Below are positions 46,061 to 58,608 of a DNA stretch of 64,000 nucleotides, piece after piece. The stretch's first letter is position 1. Every line of letters begins with the position of its first letter. Made by a program: the position numbers and the translations under genes. The notes below the pieces were generated by a model. The model had not been told where the DNA came from. It did not search any database and saw nothing but the letters and a program-made list of their open reading frames with translations. Source of the stretch: Agapanthus africanus (taxonomy: Eukaryota; Streptophyta; Magnoliopsida; Asparagales; Amaryllidaceae); the NCBI GenBank assembly GCA_030015575.1, contig JASDDO010000001.1, forward strand, positions 518,439,772 to 518,503,771, read 5' to 3'.

Positions 46061-47544
46061 TAGTTCCATACGAAGCAATCTTTATACTGCATGAGCACGT
46101 CTTTGAGCGTAGCCACTTTTTCTTCAGACAACAGCTCACCGACGAACGTCGGCCATGGGTCATTTGCCGTTCCCAAGTCGATTTTCTTGAGGTTATCTGC
46201 AGTAGTATGTATCCCATCTTCTAGCTCTTTTGGTGCCGGTGGAAATTCTGAGATTAACTCATCTTCCTCGTTTTTGAAGCACCAGGGGAGGTCATCCATA
46301 TTCTCGGGCTCCTCTTCTGACAGCGTTATCACGTGACAGGTGCGAGATCGCTTCCAAGACCGATATTGACCTGGTTCTACTCTCGTGGCTTTGGGTTCAT
46401 GCTTCTGCGGCGGGGTTAACCTCCAGCTGCTGGATAAAGCGAACCTGCCTTGTTGATATTGGTCTTCAACCCAATTTTTGAATGTGAAGCAGTCTTCGAG
46501 AGGATGCCCTATTGCCCTATGATAAGAGCAATAGTCCGGGTGAGAGACTTCGCCTACTTGTTCGGAGTGCTTGGACTCCGGGAGTGTCATCATCCGATGT
46601 TTTATGACAAGATCGAATATCTTCCTTGTCTTGTCTTGGGGAAAAGAATATGCTCGACCTATCTTTTTTATAAGAGACGAATCCGGACTGCTCGATTCCT
46701 GATCGTGTGGTTTCTTCGACCCGCTTTGTCGCTGTCGAACGCCTTTCCCGTTCTTTGGTTTGTTTCTGCCTCTGCGTCGGGCCTTTTGTACAATGGGTTG
46801 ACAAGGAGGAGCATTTTCATTTTTCACAGCCTGTTGAAGGAGGCGTTGCGTCCTGGCTTTCTCGTAAATGGCCATTTCGCGATTATGGTCGTCTCGAACC
46901 TTTTGACCTGCTTCCCTTATAAGCTTGTCCATTTGTTCTTCGAACGACGGACTGGGCATTTTCACAGCGGGAACTCGTTCTAGTTCAGGGTTAGCATCTT
47001 CCCACAGAGTATCTCCTTCTTCATCAAAGTCATGTATGACGTAGCAGCCACGGAATCGTTCCCGTTTCTTGGATTGAACATATCCAAGTCCGATCGTTTC
47101 CATTCTCCCGTTGGGCAACTTTCGTTGAGTTCCGGGAACGTTCCAGATCCTGTTATAGAACCGTGCTTGTCGCGCAGTTTGCTTAAGGGGTACACCTTGG
47201 CGTCTCAAGAGTCTCTTTAGTCCGTCCGTGTAATATCTGGGCAAACGGATGGGCTGGAGCCTGTCAAGTGTAGAATCCACTCCATGCCAGATTTCTTTCT
47301 CCACTTTGGTTTCCCTGGATCGGTAGAATAGGATTGCCTTTTCACCTTTTCGCGTGGGAGGGACGTAAAATCTCTGCAGTTCTTCCACACTGTAGGTATC
47401 AAGCACGTCTAGTTCTTTATGATGTTTGGGCGGAACCATGGCAATTTGCAAACTTTTCTCGTCATCAGCGAATGTTTGTATTGAAGGTCGAGCAGAGAAT
47501 ATAGCATGAACCTCATCTTCCGAGTCGCTGTCGAAGATAAGCAT
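46060..47544 (-). mobile_element. Tat-1: long linker between protease and RT with zinc-knuckle module
   Basis: About 450 residues upstream of RT. It includes a module with YSFPQDKT, TLPES, YCSYHRAIGHPLEDCFTFK and WVEDQYQQGRF at about 46440-46640. This module is homologous to one at the end of gag (59510-59720) and in part to one at 58609-58870. Acidic patches (DSDSEDE near the start) are present. The function of the linker is unknown. Confidence 0.8.
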
Positions 47545-47559
47545 AGGAGCAGACGGTCC

Positions 47560-48716
47560 CGGCTTGTTGTACTGGGTGGCCCTGAATAAACTATCTCTTC
47601 CTCTTCCTCGGTATCACTCCCGAAGACCGGAATGGTGGTGATAGCTTTGTTCTCCGGTTTGTGACATCTTTCCGTGTCCTCGAAATCCGGCAAGAAGTAT
47701 TTTGCATCTTCGTATTTCCGAACTTCGTTTACGGAGAATGGGTTCAGCTCTCCCGTCACAGTGTGCTCGAGACCATCCCTGAAGTATTTCATACACTGAT
47801 GTTGTGTCGAAGGGATGATGTTGTACTCGTGTAACCAAGGCCGGCCGAGCAAAGCATTGTAGCATGTCTTGGCGTCAATGACGTGAAATTTAATATCCGT
47901 GACAAGTAGCCCGAAGCGCAACGTCAGTATCACGGACCCGAGGGTCCGTGATGACTGGGAGTCAAAACCGGAGATGGTGATTTTATCACGAGCGAGATAC
48001 TGAACGCTCATAAAGATTTCCTTCAACACTCGCACGTTGAGGAGATTGACGGAGGACCCATTGTCGACCAGGATTTTACCTATCTTGATGTCATGACAGT
48101 ATCCGGAGACATATAGGGGACGGTTATGCTCACATGTCCCAAGGAGGAGATCTTCATCGCCGAAAGTGATATCGGCTGTGTGTACTTCTTCCGGCTCGTC
48201 CTTTATCTTTTCTTCGGCGAGGAAAGCTTGGAATTGCTCGGGTTCTTGCAACGCCTTGATTAAAGAATCCCTCGCCTCTTTGGATAGCAAAAGGGCATCG
48301 AGAATACTGAGCTGCGAGGGTATCTTCCTCAAGTGTGCCAGAACGTTGTAGTCCACCTTGTTTTTCTTTGGCGGGTTCTTGGCTGTCAGTTCTTTGACGG
48401 CTTGGTCATCAAGGATGGTATCCTCAGGTACCTTTTCTTTGCCCTTATCTTTTCTATTTGACCCATTGTTCGATGGCCCAAGATTCTTTTCAGGCAGCGT
48501 ACGGTTGCGCAGCTGAATATTTTCATAGGCCATCGGTTCTTCCTCTTTCCCCAATGTGGATTCTTTAAAGAAAGGGCCAAGAGCCATTTCCTCGTCAGAA
48601 TCGCTCCCGAAGGTGAGAATTTGCGATCCCCCGGCGTTGACCATGCGACAGTCGCCGGTGGTTCTTTTATGCTTCTCGGTCGTATTTCTTTGCTCCCGAC
48701 GAGTTTTGCGTTTCAT
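47560..48716 (-). mobile_element. Tat-1: protease region
   Basis: Aspartic protease with ILVDNGSSVNLL near 48038-48075 and the later block CYNALLGRPWLHEYNIIPST near 47815-47870. Both are typical of Tat/Athila retropepsins. An acidic and lysine-rich stretch lies N-terminal. The enzyme cleaves the Gag-Pol polyprotein. Confidence 0.9.
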
Positions 48717-48762
48717 TCGCTTAAAATGTTGTCGGTAAGCAACATATCCCTTCCACCATCTT

Positions 48763-50891
48763 TGTTGGAGATAGTGCCCTCAGAGTCAATTATTGGATCA
48801 CAGGCACGTGATTGCAATGATTGAGGGGAGGACCTATCCCGGTAGGACAGTCTTACTCGAGATGATAGTATGCTATCTGGTTTATCTTTATCATCGTGTA
48901 CTGCTTTAGGTGACCTTACGAGTCGCTATTACACGTTGATAAAGCCCCTAGGATTCTTGCTTGACTTCCAGCAGTATGAGGGCGATCATATAAGTGGGAG
49001 CTGGGGTCTACAAGCACATCCTTAAAAGGTCCCTAGTCGTGGGAGATTCGAGACAGGGCATCGAATCTCCACAGTAGACTAGTGTATACAGTCGAGACCC
49101 CGACGAGGGGCGGTGGCCGGTCTCACAAGCCACTGGTGTCAGTTGGTTCACCTAAGATGTATACAGGTGCTCATTGGGTTATGAGTACACCGGACAGGAC
49201 TCGCCGGGAACCTGCTAGTTGGGCATATACCAGACGTCAGATAGCAGTTCCCAGGTGACATGTGTACAGGTTAGTTCATCGACCTGGGATCGTCATTTGT
49301 CTCGTGTGAGTTCCCACTGTACTTTGATTACTACCCTACCACGGCTCAAAGGAGTCGTGCAAACAGGTTTTAGTTGGGTACAGTCCCGAGCCACATGGAG
49401 GCAGTGAGCGGATCTGCAGGGGTTCGTCTCTCCCGGTATTGGGGGTGAGGTCGTGCTGTGTCTAGGAGAGCCAGAACATGAAAAGTCCTTGGCCAAGGCA
49501 GGAGATTTGCTGGTAGGTATTCCAGTAGTATCTCAGGGTGTTCTGGGCTACACTCCGACACGACTTGTACCGCTTTTGGGGGTCTGACTTTTACCAACCC
49601 CCTAGGCCCGCCATGCGATGCTCATAGACGAACGGACCGGACTGTACGGATATTGTCACTGACAGGCTCAGTAGGGTGTCAGGATGAGTTCGCTCATCGA
49701 CGTCCCTTTTGGTCAATAGCTGGTGGCCCGTCATGTATGGCTAATACCTCTGACGTGCTAGTGGTTAAATCCACAGCCATTGTATTGACGAGTCTTTAGA
49801 GTCCACCACACAGACAGTTACTCAAGTTTCGGGCGAAACGCTGTAGAGGCCGTATGGAGATATGGCAGGGTTCGATCAGATACGTGCGGTATTGCACGGA
49901 TCGTGATCGGACGGTTTTTACTAGCCGGCTTTGGCTTAAGCCGGATTCTAGTTTTAGATAGTGTAGTTTTGTCTCTTTGCATTTGTGTTCAGTGGGAATA
50001 CAAATGCGGGCATGTATTTGCAGTAGTGGGGTTTTCCTGTAATTTATTACGGGATCGGTTTTCTGAAGTTGCCAGTTTGCATTCCGTTCCGACCGGTTTT
50101 CCTTCATTCCTTCTCGGTCGGACTTTCTTAGTGGAAGGTGTTAATTGCAAGTTTGCAATTAACACTTAGTGGAGGGGCTTTCTTGCTTATTTGTGGCATG
50201 ATGAGACTTGGTTCATGATGAGATTCTTTTTTAATCTCATCACTTGCTTTTCTTGTGATAGGTTGTGAAGGGATTGAAATGAGAAATGAGTTTGACCATT
50301 TTCCATATTGTTGATATATTCTTTCTTTCTTGCATTTTTCTCTCTCCAATCTCATTCTAGAGAGAGAGGGCCGGCCATTCTTGAGGGAGAGAGATGAGAG
50401 GATCATTTTTCTAGTGGTGGAAATTCTTCATCTCATTTCATGCTTTTATGCTTGCAAAAATCCCAAGCTTCTCTCATTCATTCATTCTCCTCCTCAAATC
50501 CCTCCATCAAGGCAACTTCCATAAACCCTAAAGAGACAACTCACTACACTATTCTATAGCAAGCCTTGGACGCGTCGGCTAGCCAACTTCGCGCCTGAGT
50601 TGCCTCGGTCAAGAGGTGGGAGCCCGTAAAAGATTCCGGCTACGTGGTGCCCCTTTCCGACGAGCGAGGAGGTGACGGAGATCCGCGGGAGATCGGAGTG
50701 GAGATGAAGACCGAAGGACACGGATCGCTTGGTATACTTCTCTACTCTTTTCTTATTTGCTAGCTAGCTAGGTTAATGGCCCGATCCGGGTAAAAAGTCC
50801 GCGGTGGTGCCGTTTTGCAAAGTTCGCAAAGTTTTTGTTTTCCGCGTTTCCGGCGTCGGATCGACGGCCGGGGCGCCCCCGCGGGCTTACA
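48763..50891 (+). repeat. Left (5') LTR of the Angela-like insertion
   Basis: TGTTGGAG ... GGGCTTACA, 2129 bp. Same as the right LTR as far as compared. The 1-1404 copy is the same family and the 25502-27172 copy is a diverged relative. Confidence 0.97.
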
Positions 50892-50892
50892 T

Positions 50893-50904
50893 TGGTATCA
50901 GAGC
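50893..50904 (+). promoter_or_regulatory. Primer binding site (initiator tRNA-Met type)
   Basis: TGGTATCAGAGC one base after the LTR, the standard copia primer site complementary to the 3' end of initiator methionine tRNA. Confidence 0.95.
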
Positions 50905-51067
50905 TAGGCCGTTAACCTACCTAGCATGCTCTAGTATGTTTAGTGCTCGATCGAACGAAAATCCCCAAAAACCGTATTTTGTGCACATGTGTTCTCTGTT
51001 AAAATTTTTTGAGCTCCTAAAATTTTTCAGGTTGTTTCAGAGGCATGTACAAGCAATTATAAGAATT

Positions 51068-51182
51068 CTGGGAAAATACGATCCACTGATTCCTCACTTC
51101 GACCGCGGAAGCGCGGCCAAACCCCTGGTTTGGCCGCGCTTGCGCGGCGGAAAAGAGGAATCGTGGCACCATATTTTCCCAG
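51068..51182 (+). other. Long stem-loop downstream of the primer site
   Basis: Three nested perfect helices on one axis. 51068-51078 with 51172-51182 (CTGGGAAAATA / TATTTTCCCAG). 51088-51095 with 51155-51162 (GATTCCTC / GAGGAATC). 51109-51123 with 51127-51141 (15 bp, AAGCGCGGCCAAACC with loop CCT). It lies ~165 bases after the primer site, where packaging or dimerisation signals of retroelements are expected. Function is inferred. Confidence 0.85.
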
Positions 51183-52326
51183 TAAGCTTATGTGTTGAAA
51201 ATAGGGTATTTGGGATATTTTCTTTGGGCCCAGATTTTCTGTAAGTGCTACAGTAGTGTGTGGGGCCCACTTTGATAAATTTGTTCGATCGGATATTTTA
51301 AACATGCTAGTTCACAGTTTTTACATTATATCTGCGACCGTGAATGTCACTTGATCGGTAAATCCCGTCTAACTGCTATAGCCCGGTTAGACGGATTTGC
51401 GAACGTGACTTTCACGTTGATGTTCTGTGATTGTACTGTGTTGTTGCGGATCGGTCGTGGGGGATAGCCTGGATGCAGTGGTAGTACAGTTTTGTTTTAT
51501 ATGTACATTTGATATTGCGGGGCGAGCGTCCGACATGTGGACTGCCGTCACTGCCTGTTTGTATTATTATTTTGGGGCATGACCAGGTTGCGGTCGATAT
51601 ACCCGTTGTATGTATATTTTACTTTCTGTACTAGGATTACCCCGCGGAGGAGTGCACGGATAGCCGGATTCTAGAGGGCAACAAGCCCGCATCTCATGGC
51701 ATTGAGACGGAGGGGGCTTCACTCTAGAATTGCCGGGCTATTTGCCGCACTCGTAGGGGGTATAGGGTTGACCCAGGAGGGGTGCCCAAGTTACCGGATT
51801 CCGTGAAGTGCTGGGTGGTCCATTCACGGTGCTGAAAGGGGCTGCCTCGCTTCAGGTTTTGGCGGGTGACTTGCCGCGCCCGTAGGGGTCTAGGATTTTC
51901 ATTGCACAGGCTATCCACACGACCAGGGGAACGTCGGGTTTCAGCAGCGGCTCTGTGAAACCCAGGGATCCCAGATATCTGTATTGATCTGTGTTGCTAT
52001 ACATTTCTGTGTTGCTTTTTATCACGCCATGAGCGAAAATTATATATTATATATATATTAGTAGATGTTGTATATGTTTTTCATCCGCGCTAGTCCAGTC
52101 CCCGCTCTGTCGTTAGTTAGCTAACCTAACGGGTGATGACGGGACCCAGTGGCGAATGCGGATGGCATATACGTACGTCAGTATATTTTCGTTCTTTGTG
52201 GTGTGATCAATTGATGGGACTGCATTGATTCGGATCAATGCAAGTTAAACAAACCTAATATGATGTTGTTGGAACACTTTTTCAAAAAGCTGTTATTGCA
52301 AGGACGTTCTCTTTTGTTTTGCACAG

Positions 52327-52600
52327 TGGTATTCATTTGGAATATCCTGCTCCTCAGTCGACGAGGCAAGGGCCGAGATCCCTTCACCGGGAGTGACCCC
52401 TTGGACAAAAGTTTGCGTCAGGGCAGTAACTTCATTATAGCCGATTACTTTTGCTTTGCATCGTGGTATTCATTTGGAATATCCTGCACCTCATTCTACG
52501 GGGAAAGAGCCGAGATCCCTTCACCGGGAGTGACCTCTTTAGTAAAGGTTTTCGTCACTATATTTTCTAAAAAGCTATCCGTTCCTTCAACGATATCAAG
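52327..52600 (+). repeat. 137 bp tandem duplication in copia internal region
   Basis: TGGTATTCATTTGGAATATC starts at 52327 and 52464, and CCGAGATCCCTTCACCGGGA follows in both units. The units have diverged. Confidence 0.85.
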
Positions 52601-53434
52601 TTCATTACGTTAAAGGTTTTCGCCAGAAACCATTCGTAGCCCTCCGTCGTTTCATATGGATGGTCAATAGTATTCAAGCTGTGTATGTTGGCCAAAGTCA
52701 AGGCACAGTGTTTGGTAGCTGTTGGGTATTCATATGCAGCATAGATAGATGCGTTGATTTGGGACAGTCGTACTGCCATTTTGGCCAAAGTCAAGGGTAG
52801 GTACGGGTGGGTTCAAATTAACCAGGAAAATGACGGGTAGAACTTGACATGTGACTTATGATATGTTGGCCAAAGTCAAGGTCATAAGAGCATGGGGTAG
52901 AAATCCACATCGGGAGTTTCAAAAGTACTGAAACTTGCCAGATATGCGCATACCTTCTGGAGTGTGATAACGTGAGCGGATTCCGTCACGTTATCATGCG
53001 ATGAGAGTTGGATCCCGATTCCCACTGATGAGTTAGTTTACTCCTCGGGTTATCTCGGCTAATTCTTCTTTCAGGTTTGGGGAAGAATTTGACGTTACAG
53101 TGGGAGGTTTCCAGATTAGATAAATTGGTAACCATTCTGATCTAGGTTAGAGTGCACGCTGAGTGTTTCTTTTCTCTCTCTCTCTGGCAGCGACCATTGA
53201 CCCGACCCTAGACTATGACTCAGTGACCAAGTTGACCGAACCTTCTTAACACTGGCTTTTGGATTGTCAGAGTTGCAGACCTCTTTGCCACTCCTACTTT
53301 TACCCTTTTCTCCGGGACACCCCGTATTACTACGAACGTCCACTTCCATTGGACAAAACCATCGTATGGTTATATACGAACTCGAAGGACTTCGAGGATG
53401 GTTTCCGGTTCTGGAGAAAACGAATAGGACTATT

Positions 53435-53890
53435 CAGTTGTCTTTTCCTTTTACCTTCTCTCAGGTTGCGAGTACTCCTTGGTTTAGGAGTAGTACACCT
53501 ATTACGCAAATTGGATAGTCTTCTTCGAAACCTTAGGCTGGTGCCGACCGGTAGGGAATGAAGAAAGCCAATTAGCCTAAACGGTGTACAGAAGGTATTA
53601 AGTTCAGACAAAGCAAAGGATTAGTAAGAGGGCAAAGTAAATTGCGACTGCTATTCACGACCAAACCATGTACTTCATTGTCAATCCTAAATCACCTTTG
53701 AATTAAGTACATTCGGTTGTCTTTTATCCTCACCTTCTCTCGCATTGCGAGTGCTCCTAGGACTAGGACAGTACACCCATTATGCTTATTGGATAGTCTT
53801 CTTCCAAACCATAGGCTGGTGCCGAACGGTAGGGAAGGAAGAAAACCATTTGGCCTAAAGGGGTGTACAGAAGGTAATGACTAAAGACAT
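53435..53890 (+). repeat. 278 bp-period duplication in copia internal region
   Basis: Blocks TTGTCTTTT...CACCTTCTCTC, GGATAGTCTTCTTC and AGGCTGGTGCCGA recur at 53435-53615 and 53712-53890. GGATAGTCTTCTTC starts at 53513 and 53791. Confidence 0.85.
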
Positions 53891-54664
53891 GTAAAGGGAT
53901 TTGGAGAGGTGATAAAGAATTATACAGTTATAGTTGTGAATCTGGATAATGGAAGAGGCATTACTAGGAATACCAGCATACCCCATCGAAACATCTCAAT
54001 GTTTCAGTTTCACTGTGTACTGTTAAATGAAAACTGATTTCCCAATTAGGCACTTGCTCCAGGGTATGTATTTACCAGGTATGAGTCTCACATCTGTATG
54101 GTTTTACAGATGATGAGTGGGAGTGAGTTATTGGGAATTAGGTGACCCTCCTCATTATATCGGGATTCGTTGGAATTGGTGATATTTGAGGAAGCCACCT
54201 GGGTTGTTTGCCGGTCGGCAAATATTTGGTTTTGAATATCCGTTGTTGTGCACCAATTTCAAATTGATATATCTGTACGTCTATTTTTATAGAGTGAGAT
54301 ATACTTTTTGAAATTATGTCTATGACATTTACCTATACCAGTGGATGGTTAGGTAAGGAGCATTGAACAACGGTGTAATTCTTCTTAACCAAAAGTACAG
54401 TTTTCAACCTACGACACACAGTGAATGAGTTGTTAGACTCAGCGGACTTATACAGAGTATTGTATATTGTCCAGTGTCCATTAGGACAGAGGGGTTGGTC
54501 CTCGTACTATATTCTGTTTACTTTTAACTTCTCTAGTTCTTAGACATGTGTTTCGTAGAAACACAGGGTCTAAGTTTAGAGGAGTTATAGGTATAAGAAT
54601 ACAGTAGAGAACCAGGTATCGCAAGTATCGGGATTCTTCAAGGTGATCGAAGATGTAGATACTT

Positions 54665-56468
54665 GTGTATGGTATTCAGTTGATAGTAATGATTAAGAGA
54701 ACTAGCTTCTCTTTCAGGTTACTCATAATTGGAAGTACTCCTAAGTTGAGTAACGCTGATCGGCCTCTCTTCCATTTACTTGACATGCACTGGAGACAGC
54801 TGCATGATTTGAATCTGGCTCAATTAAATCAGTGCCTCTGTTTCTTGGATATAGAACAGTTCATATCTTGACATTGTTAAGATACGGGGAGTTGTCCGGC
54901 TTATTCTTAAAACCAGACACTGGACAACTCAAGGCACGTTTCAGTAGTGGCTGTTTGTGGGTTGACCCGGGCTATGACGAGGGTTGACTTTCTACCATCT
55001 GGAAGATCAATAGTGATATTGTTCTTGACTCGCCACAGTTTTATCAAAAATGGATTTTTTCAGAAAAACAGGAGTGGGAGTATGGTAGAACTGGAAGTGA
55101 TTCCAGAACCACAAACGATTACTGAAGATTTCATAAGATCCTAAAGATTCAATCTGGTTTGACATTCCATTGGCCACTCCGCAAATACGGTGGGTAACCT
55201 CAAGCACTCGAGAGGTACTTCGGTATGCTCAAGGACGGTGGCAGGGAGGTTCTTGTTTACCCACTCTTGCCATTGCTGTTGTTCCAGGCTGCGAGACCTG
55301 GCGGGAGGATGAGTATAGCGTCATTCTAAACTAGCTTTAGAAGTGTACGCCTATATGACTCTGCCAGAGGGTTGTCGTAGTCAGTGGGAGCAGCGGAAGC
55401 ATTGGTGGATATCAGGCTTATGTCTATTTATAGACTAAAGCAGATATAACGGAGATAGATCATCTATTTCTGATGTGACAGTCATAGGTTTGACTTCATC
55501 AGAATAGGGGATGGATCTGTTAAGAAGGTAGTAGGGTGTGATGTCCTGGTATTTGATGACATACACAGAGTAGGAAGTGATATTCCTATACTACGGTCGG
55601 TTATACTTTGGTCGTCACACAGTGGTTTCTCCACATAGGACTTGGATATAATATCAGACATTCTGGCTACTAGATCTATGGTTTTAGATCTAAATTTGGG
55701 TGGTTTCCCAATCTGGGTACTTTGACCGCATTCTATGAGTATTTAGAATGGACGACTCCTGGCACGGTAGTGTACCTGCAGGTAATGGAGTCACCCTCTC
55801 TAAAGGTGTCTTACAGACTAAAGGGGAGAGGGACACGCATGATTGACAGATCACTTGCTTAGGCAACTGAGTCAATCATGAGATGTCAAGTACCACACCA
55901 GATATTGTTCTTGCAGTAGGTGCAATAAGTTGATATTAATCCAATCTTGGAGAAACAGTCGGAAGCAGTTTTAGAACATAAGTTGATGTTCTAAGGAAAT
56001 GATAACGGCAGCCTCCTTTAGGAGACGGTTATCATTCCAGGCTTCCAAAGTGACCTGGATGGCAGAGTGGCTGTCAGAGTTATAGTTTTCCCTCTGACGA
56101 GGGGCAGTATTTTGGACAGGTGGTCCAGGTGGATACTGAGGGAAGGCATGGCGCAGGATACTGATTAAGTTCAGTTAACGATACAGTCTAAGAAGTTTGG
56201 ATTTGGAGTTCACTTATGAGCTAGGTCCCATCAGACATCCAGACATTCTAGGACAGGTATTGCTCATTTCGGGAGATAGTTTTCTCTGCGAACATGAGAT
56301 ATAGAGAGACATAGAAAGAAACATCAAGGCGGATCCACTCACTGAGGCTATTCCTCGAACGCAATAGTTTCGCAAACGAGCTTTGTGAGACTAACTAGTA
56401 GAGGAGTTGGGTGTTCGGTATCACACGGGCTGTGAGTATGCGACATCGCAATAATTAGCCTCGAGTGC
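54665..56468 (+). mobile_element. Copia RT and RNase H remnants
   Basis: Plus-strand sequence homologous to the reverse of 27173-29570. A short RT block (YMTLPEG-like near 55345) and an RNase H tail near 56330-56360 (ADPLTEAIPRTQ-like) are legible. The region is broken at many points. The closeness to copia gene order shows descent from an autonomous element. Confidence 0.8.
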
Positions 56469-56479
56469 AAGTGGGAGAT
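56469..56479 (+). promoter_or_regulatory. Polypurine tract of the Angela-like insertion
   Basis: AAGTGGGAGA immediately before the 3' LTR head, the same tract as in Angela/BARE elements. Confidence 0.9.
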
Positions 56480-58608
56480 TGTTGGAGATAGTGCCCTCAG
56501 AGTCAATTATTGGATCACAGGCACGTGATTGCAATGATTGAGGGGAGGACCTATCCCGGTAGGACAGTCTTACTCGAGATGATAGTATGCTATCTGGTTT
56601 ATCTTTATCATCGTGTACTGCTTTAGGTGACCTTACGAGTCGCTATTACACGTTGATAAAGCCCCTAGGATTCTTGCTTGACTTCCAGCAGTATGAGGGC
56701 GATCATATAAGTGGGAGCTGGGGTCTACAAGCACATCCTTAAAAGGTCCCTAGTCGTGGGAGATTCGAGACAGGGCATCGAATCTCCACAGTAGACTAGT
56801 GTATACAGTCGAGACCCCGACGAGGGGCGGTGGCCGGTCTCACAAGCCACTGGTGTCAGTTGGTTCACCTAAGATGTATACAGGTGCTCATTGGGTTATG
56901 AGTACACCGGACAGGACTCGCCGGGAACCTGCTAGTTGGGCATATACCAGACGTCAGATAGCAGTTCCCAGGTGACATGTGTACAGGTTAGTTCATCGAC
57001 CTGGGATCGTCATTTGTCTCGTGTGAGTTCCCACTGTACTTTGATTACTACCCTACCACGGCTCAAAGGAGTCGTGCAAACAGGTTTTAGTTGGGTACAG
57101 TCCCGAGCCACATGGAGGCAGTGAGCGGATCTGCAGGGGTTCGTCTCTCCCGGTATTGGGGGTGAGGTCGTGCTGTGTCTAGGAGAGCCAGAACATGAAA
57201 AGTCCTTGGCCAAGGCAGGAGATTTGCTGGTAGGTATTCCAGTAGTATCTCAGGGTGTTCTGGGCTACACTCCGACACGACTTGTACCGCTTTTGGGGGT
57301 CTGACTTTTACCAACCCCCTAGGCCCGCCATGCGATGCTCATAGACGAACGGACCGGACTGTACGGATATTGTCACTGACAGGCTCAGTAGGGTGTCAGG
57401 ATGAGTTCGCTCATCGACGTCCCTTTTGGTCAATAGCTGGTGGCCCGTCATGTATGGCTAATACCTCTGACGTGCTAGTGGTTAAATCCACAGCCATTGT
57501 ATTGACGAGTCTTTAGAGTCCACCACACAGACAGTTACTCAAGTTTCGGGCGAAACGCTGTAGAGGCCGTATGGAGATATGGCAGGGTTCGATCAGATAC
57601 GTGCGGTATTGCACGGATCGTGATCGGACGGTTTTTACTAGCCGGCTTTGGCTTAAGCCGGATTCTAGTTTTAGATAGTGTAGTTTTGTCTCTTTGCATT
57701 TGTGTTCAGTGGGAATACAAATGCGGGCATGTATTTGCAGTAGTGGGGTTTTCCTGTAATTTATTACGGGATCGGTTTTCTGAAGTTGCCAGTTTGCATT
57801 CCGTTCCGACCGGTTTTCCTTCATTCCTTCTCGGTCGGACTTTCTTAGTGGAAGGTGTTAATTGCAAGTTTGCAATTAACACTTAGTGGAGGGGCTTTCT
57901 TGCTTATTTGTGGCATGATGAGACTTGGTTCATGATGAGATTCTTTTTTAATCTCATCACTTGCTTTTCTTGTGATAGGTTGTGAAGGGATTGAAATGAG
58001 AAATGAGTTTGACCATTTTCCATATTGTTGATATATTCTTTCTTTCTTGCATTTTTCTCTCTCCAATCTCATTCTAGAGAGAGAGGGCCGGCCATTCTTG
58101 AGGGAGAGAGATGAGAGGATCATTTTTCTAGTGGTGGAAATTCTTCATCTCATTTCATGCTTTTATGCTTGCAAAAATCCCAAGCTTCTCTCATTCATTC
58201 ATTCTCCTCCTCAAATCCCTCCATCAAGGCAACTTCCATAAACCCTAAAGAGACAACTCACTACACTATTCTATAGCAAGCCTTGGACGCGTCGGCTAGC
58301 CAACTTCGCGCCTGAGTTGCCTCGGTCAAGAGGTGGGAGCCCGTAAAAGATTCCGGCTACGTGGTGCCCCTTTCCGACGAGCGAGGAGGTGACGGAGATC
58401 CGCGGGAGATCGGAGTGGAGATGAAGACCGAAGGACACGGATCGCTTGGTATACTTCTCTACTCTTTTCTTATTTGCTAGCTAGCTAGGTTAATGGCCCG
58501 ATCCGGGTAAAAAGTCCGCGGTGGTGCCGTTTTGCAAAGTTCGCAAAGTTTTTGTTTTCCGCGTTTCCGGCGTCGGATCGACGGCCGGGGCGCCCCCGCG
58601 GGCTTACA
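56480..58608 (+). repeat. Right (3') LTR of the Angela-like insertion
   Basis: 2129 bp, same as the left LTR as far as compared, followed by the target duplication ATCTT and resumed Tat-1 gag sequence. Confidence 0.97.

Larger units (their letters stand above)
48763..58608 (+). mobile_element. Angela-like Ty1/copia insertion in Tat-1, very recent
   Basis: LTRs at 48763-50891 and 56480-58608, each 2129 bp at a constant offset of 7717, with no difference found in the stretches compared, including every open frame within them. Target duplication ATCTT at 48758-48762 and 58609-58613. Primer site at 50893 and polypurine tract at 56469 fit plus-strand sense. The LTR head TGTTGGAGATAGTGCCCT and the AAGTGGGAGA tract resemble Angela/BARE elements. 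The internal region (5.6 kb) shows copia RT and RNase H remnants but has many breaks, so this looks like a non-autonomous copy moved in trans. Confidence 0.97.

Noticed and set aside
48763-58608. Segmental or assembly duplication of a 2.1 kb unit
   Set aside because: TG...CA ends, a primer site, a polypurine tract and a matching 5 bp target duplication show that the two copies are LTRs of one insertion.
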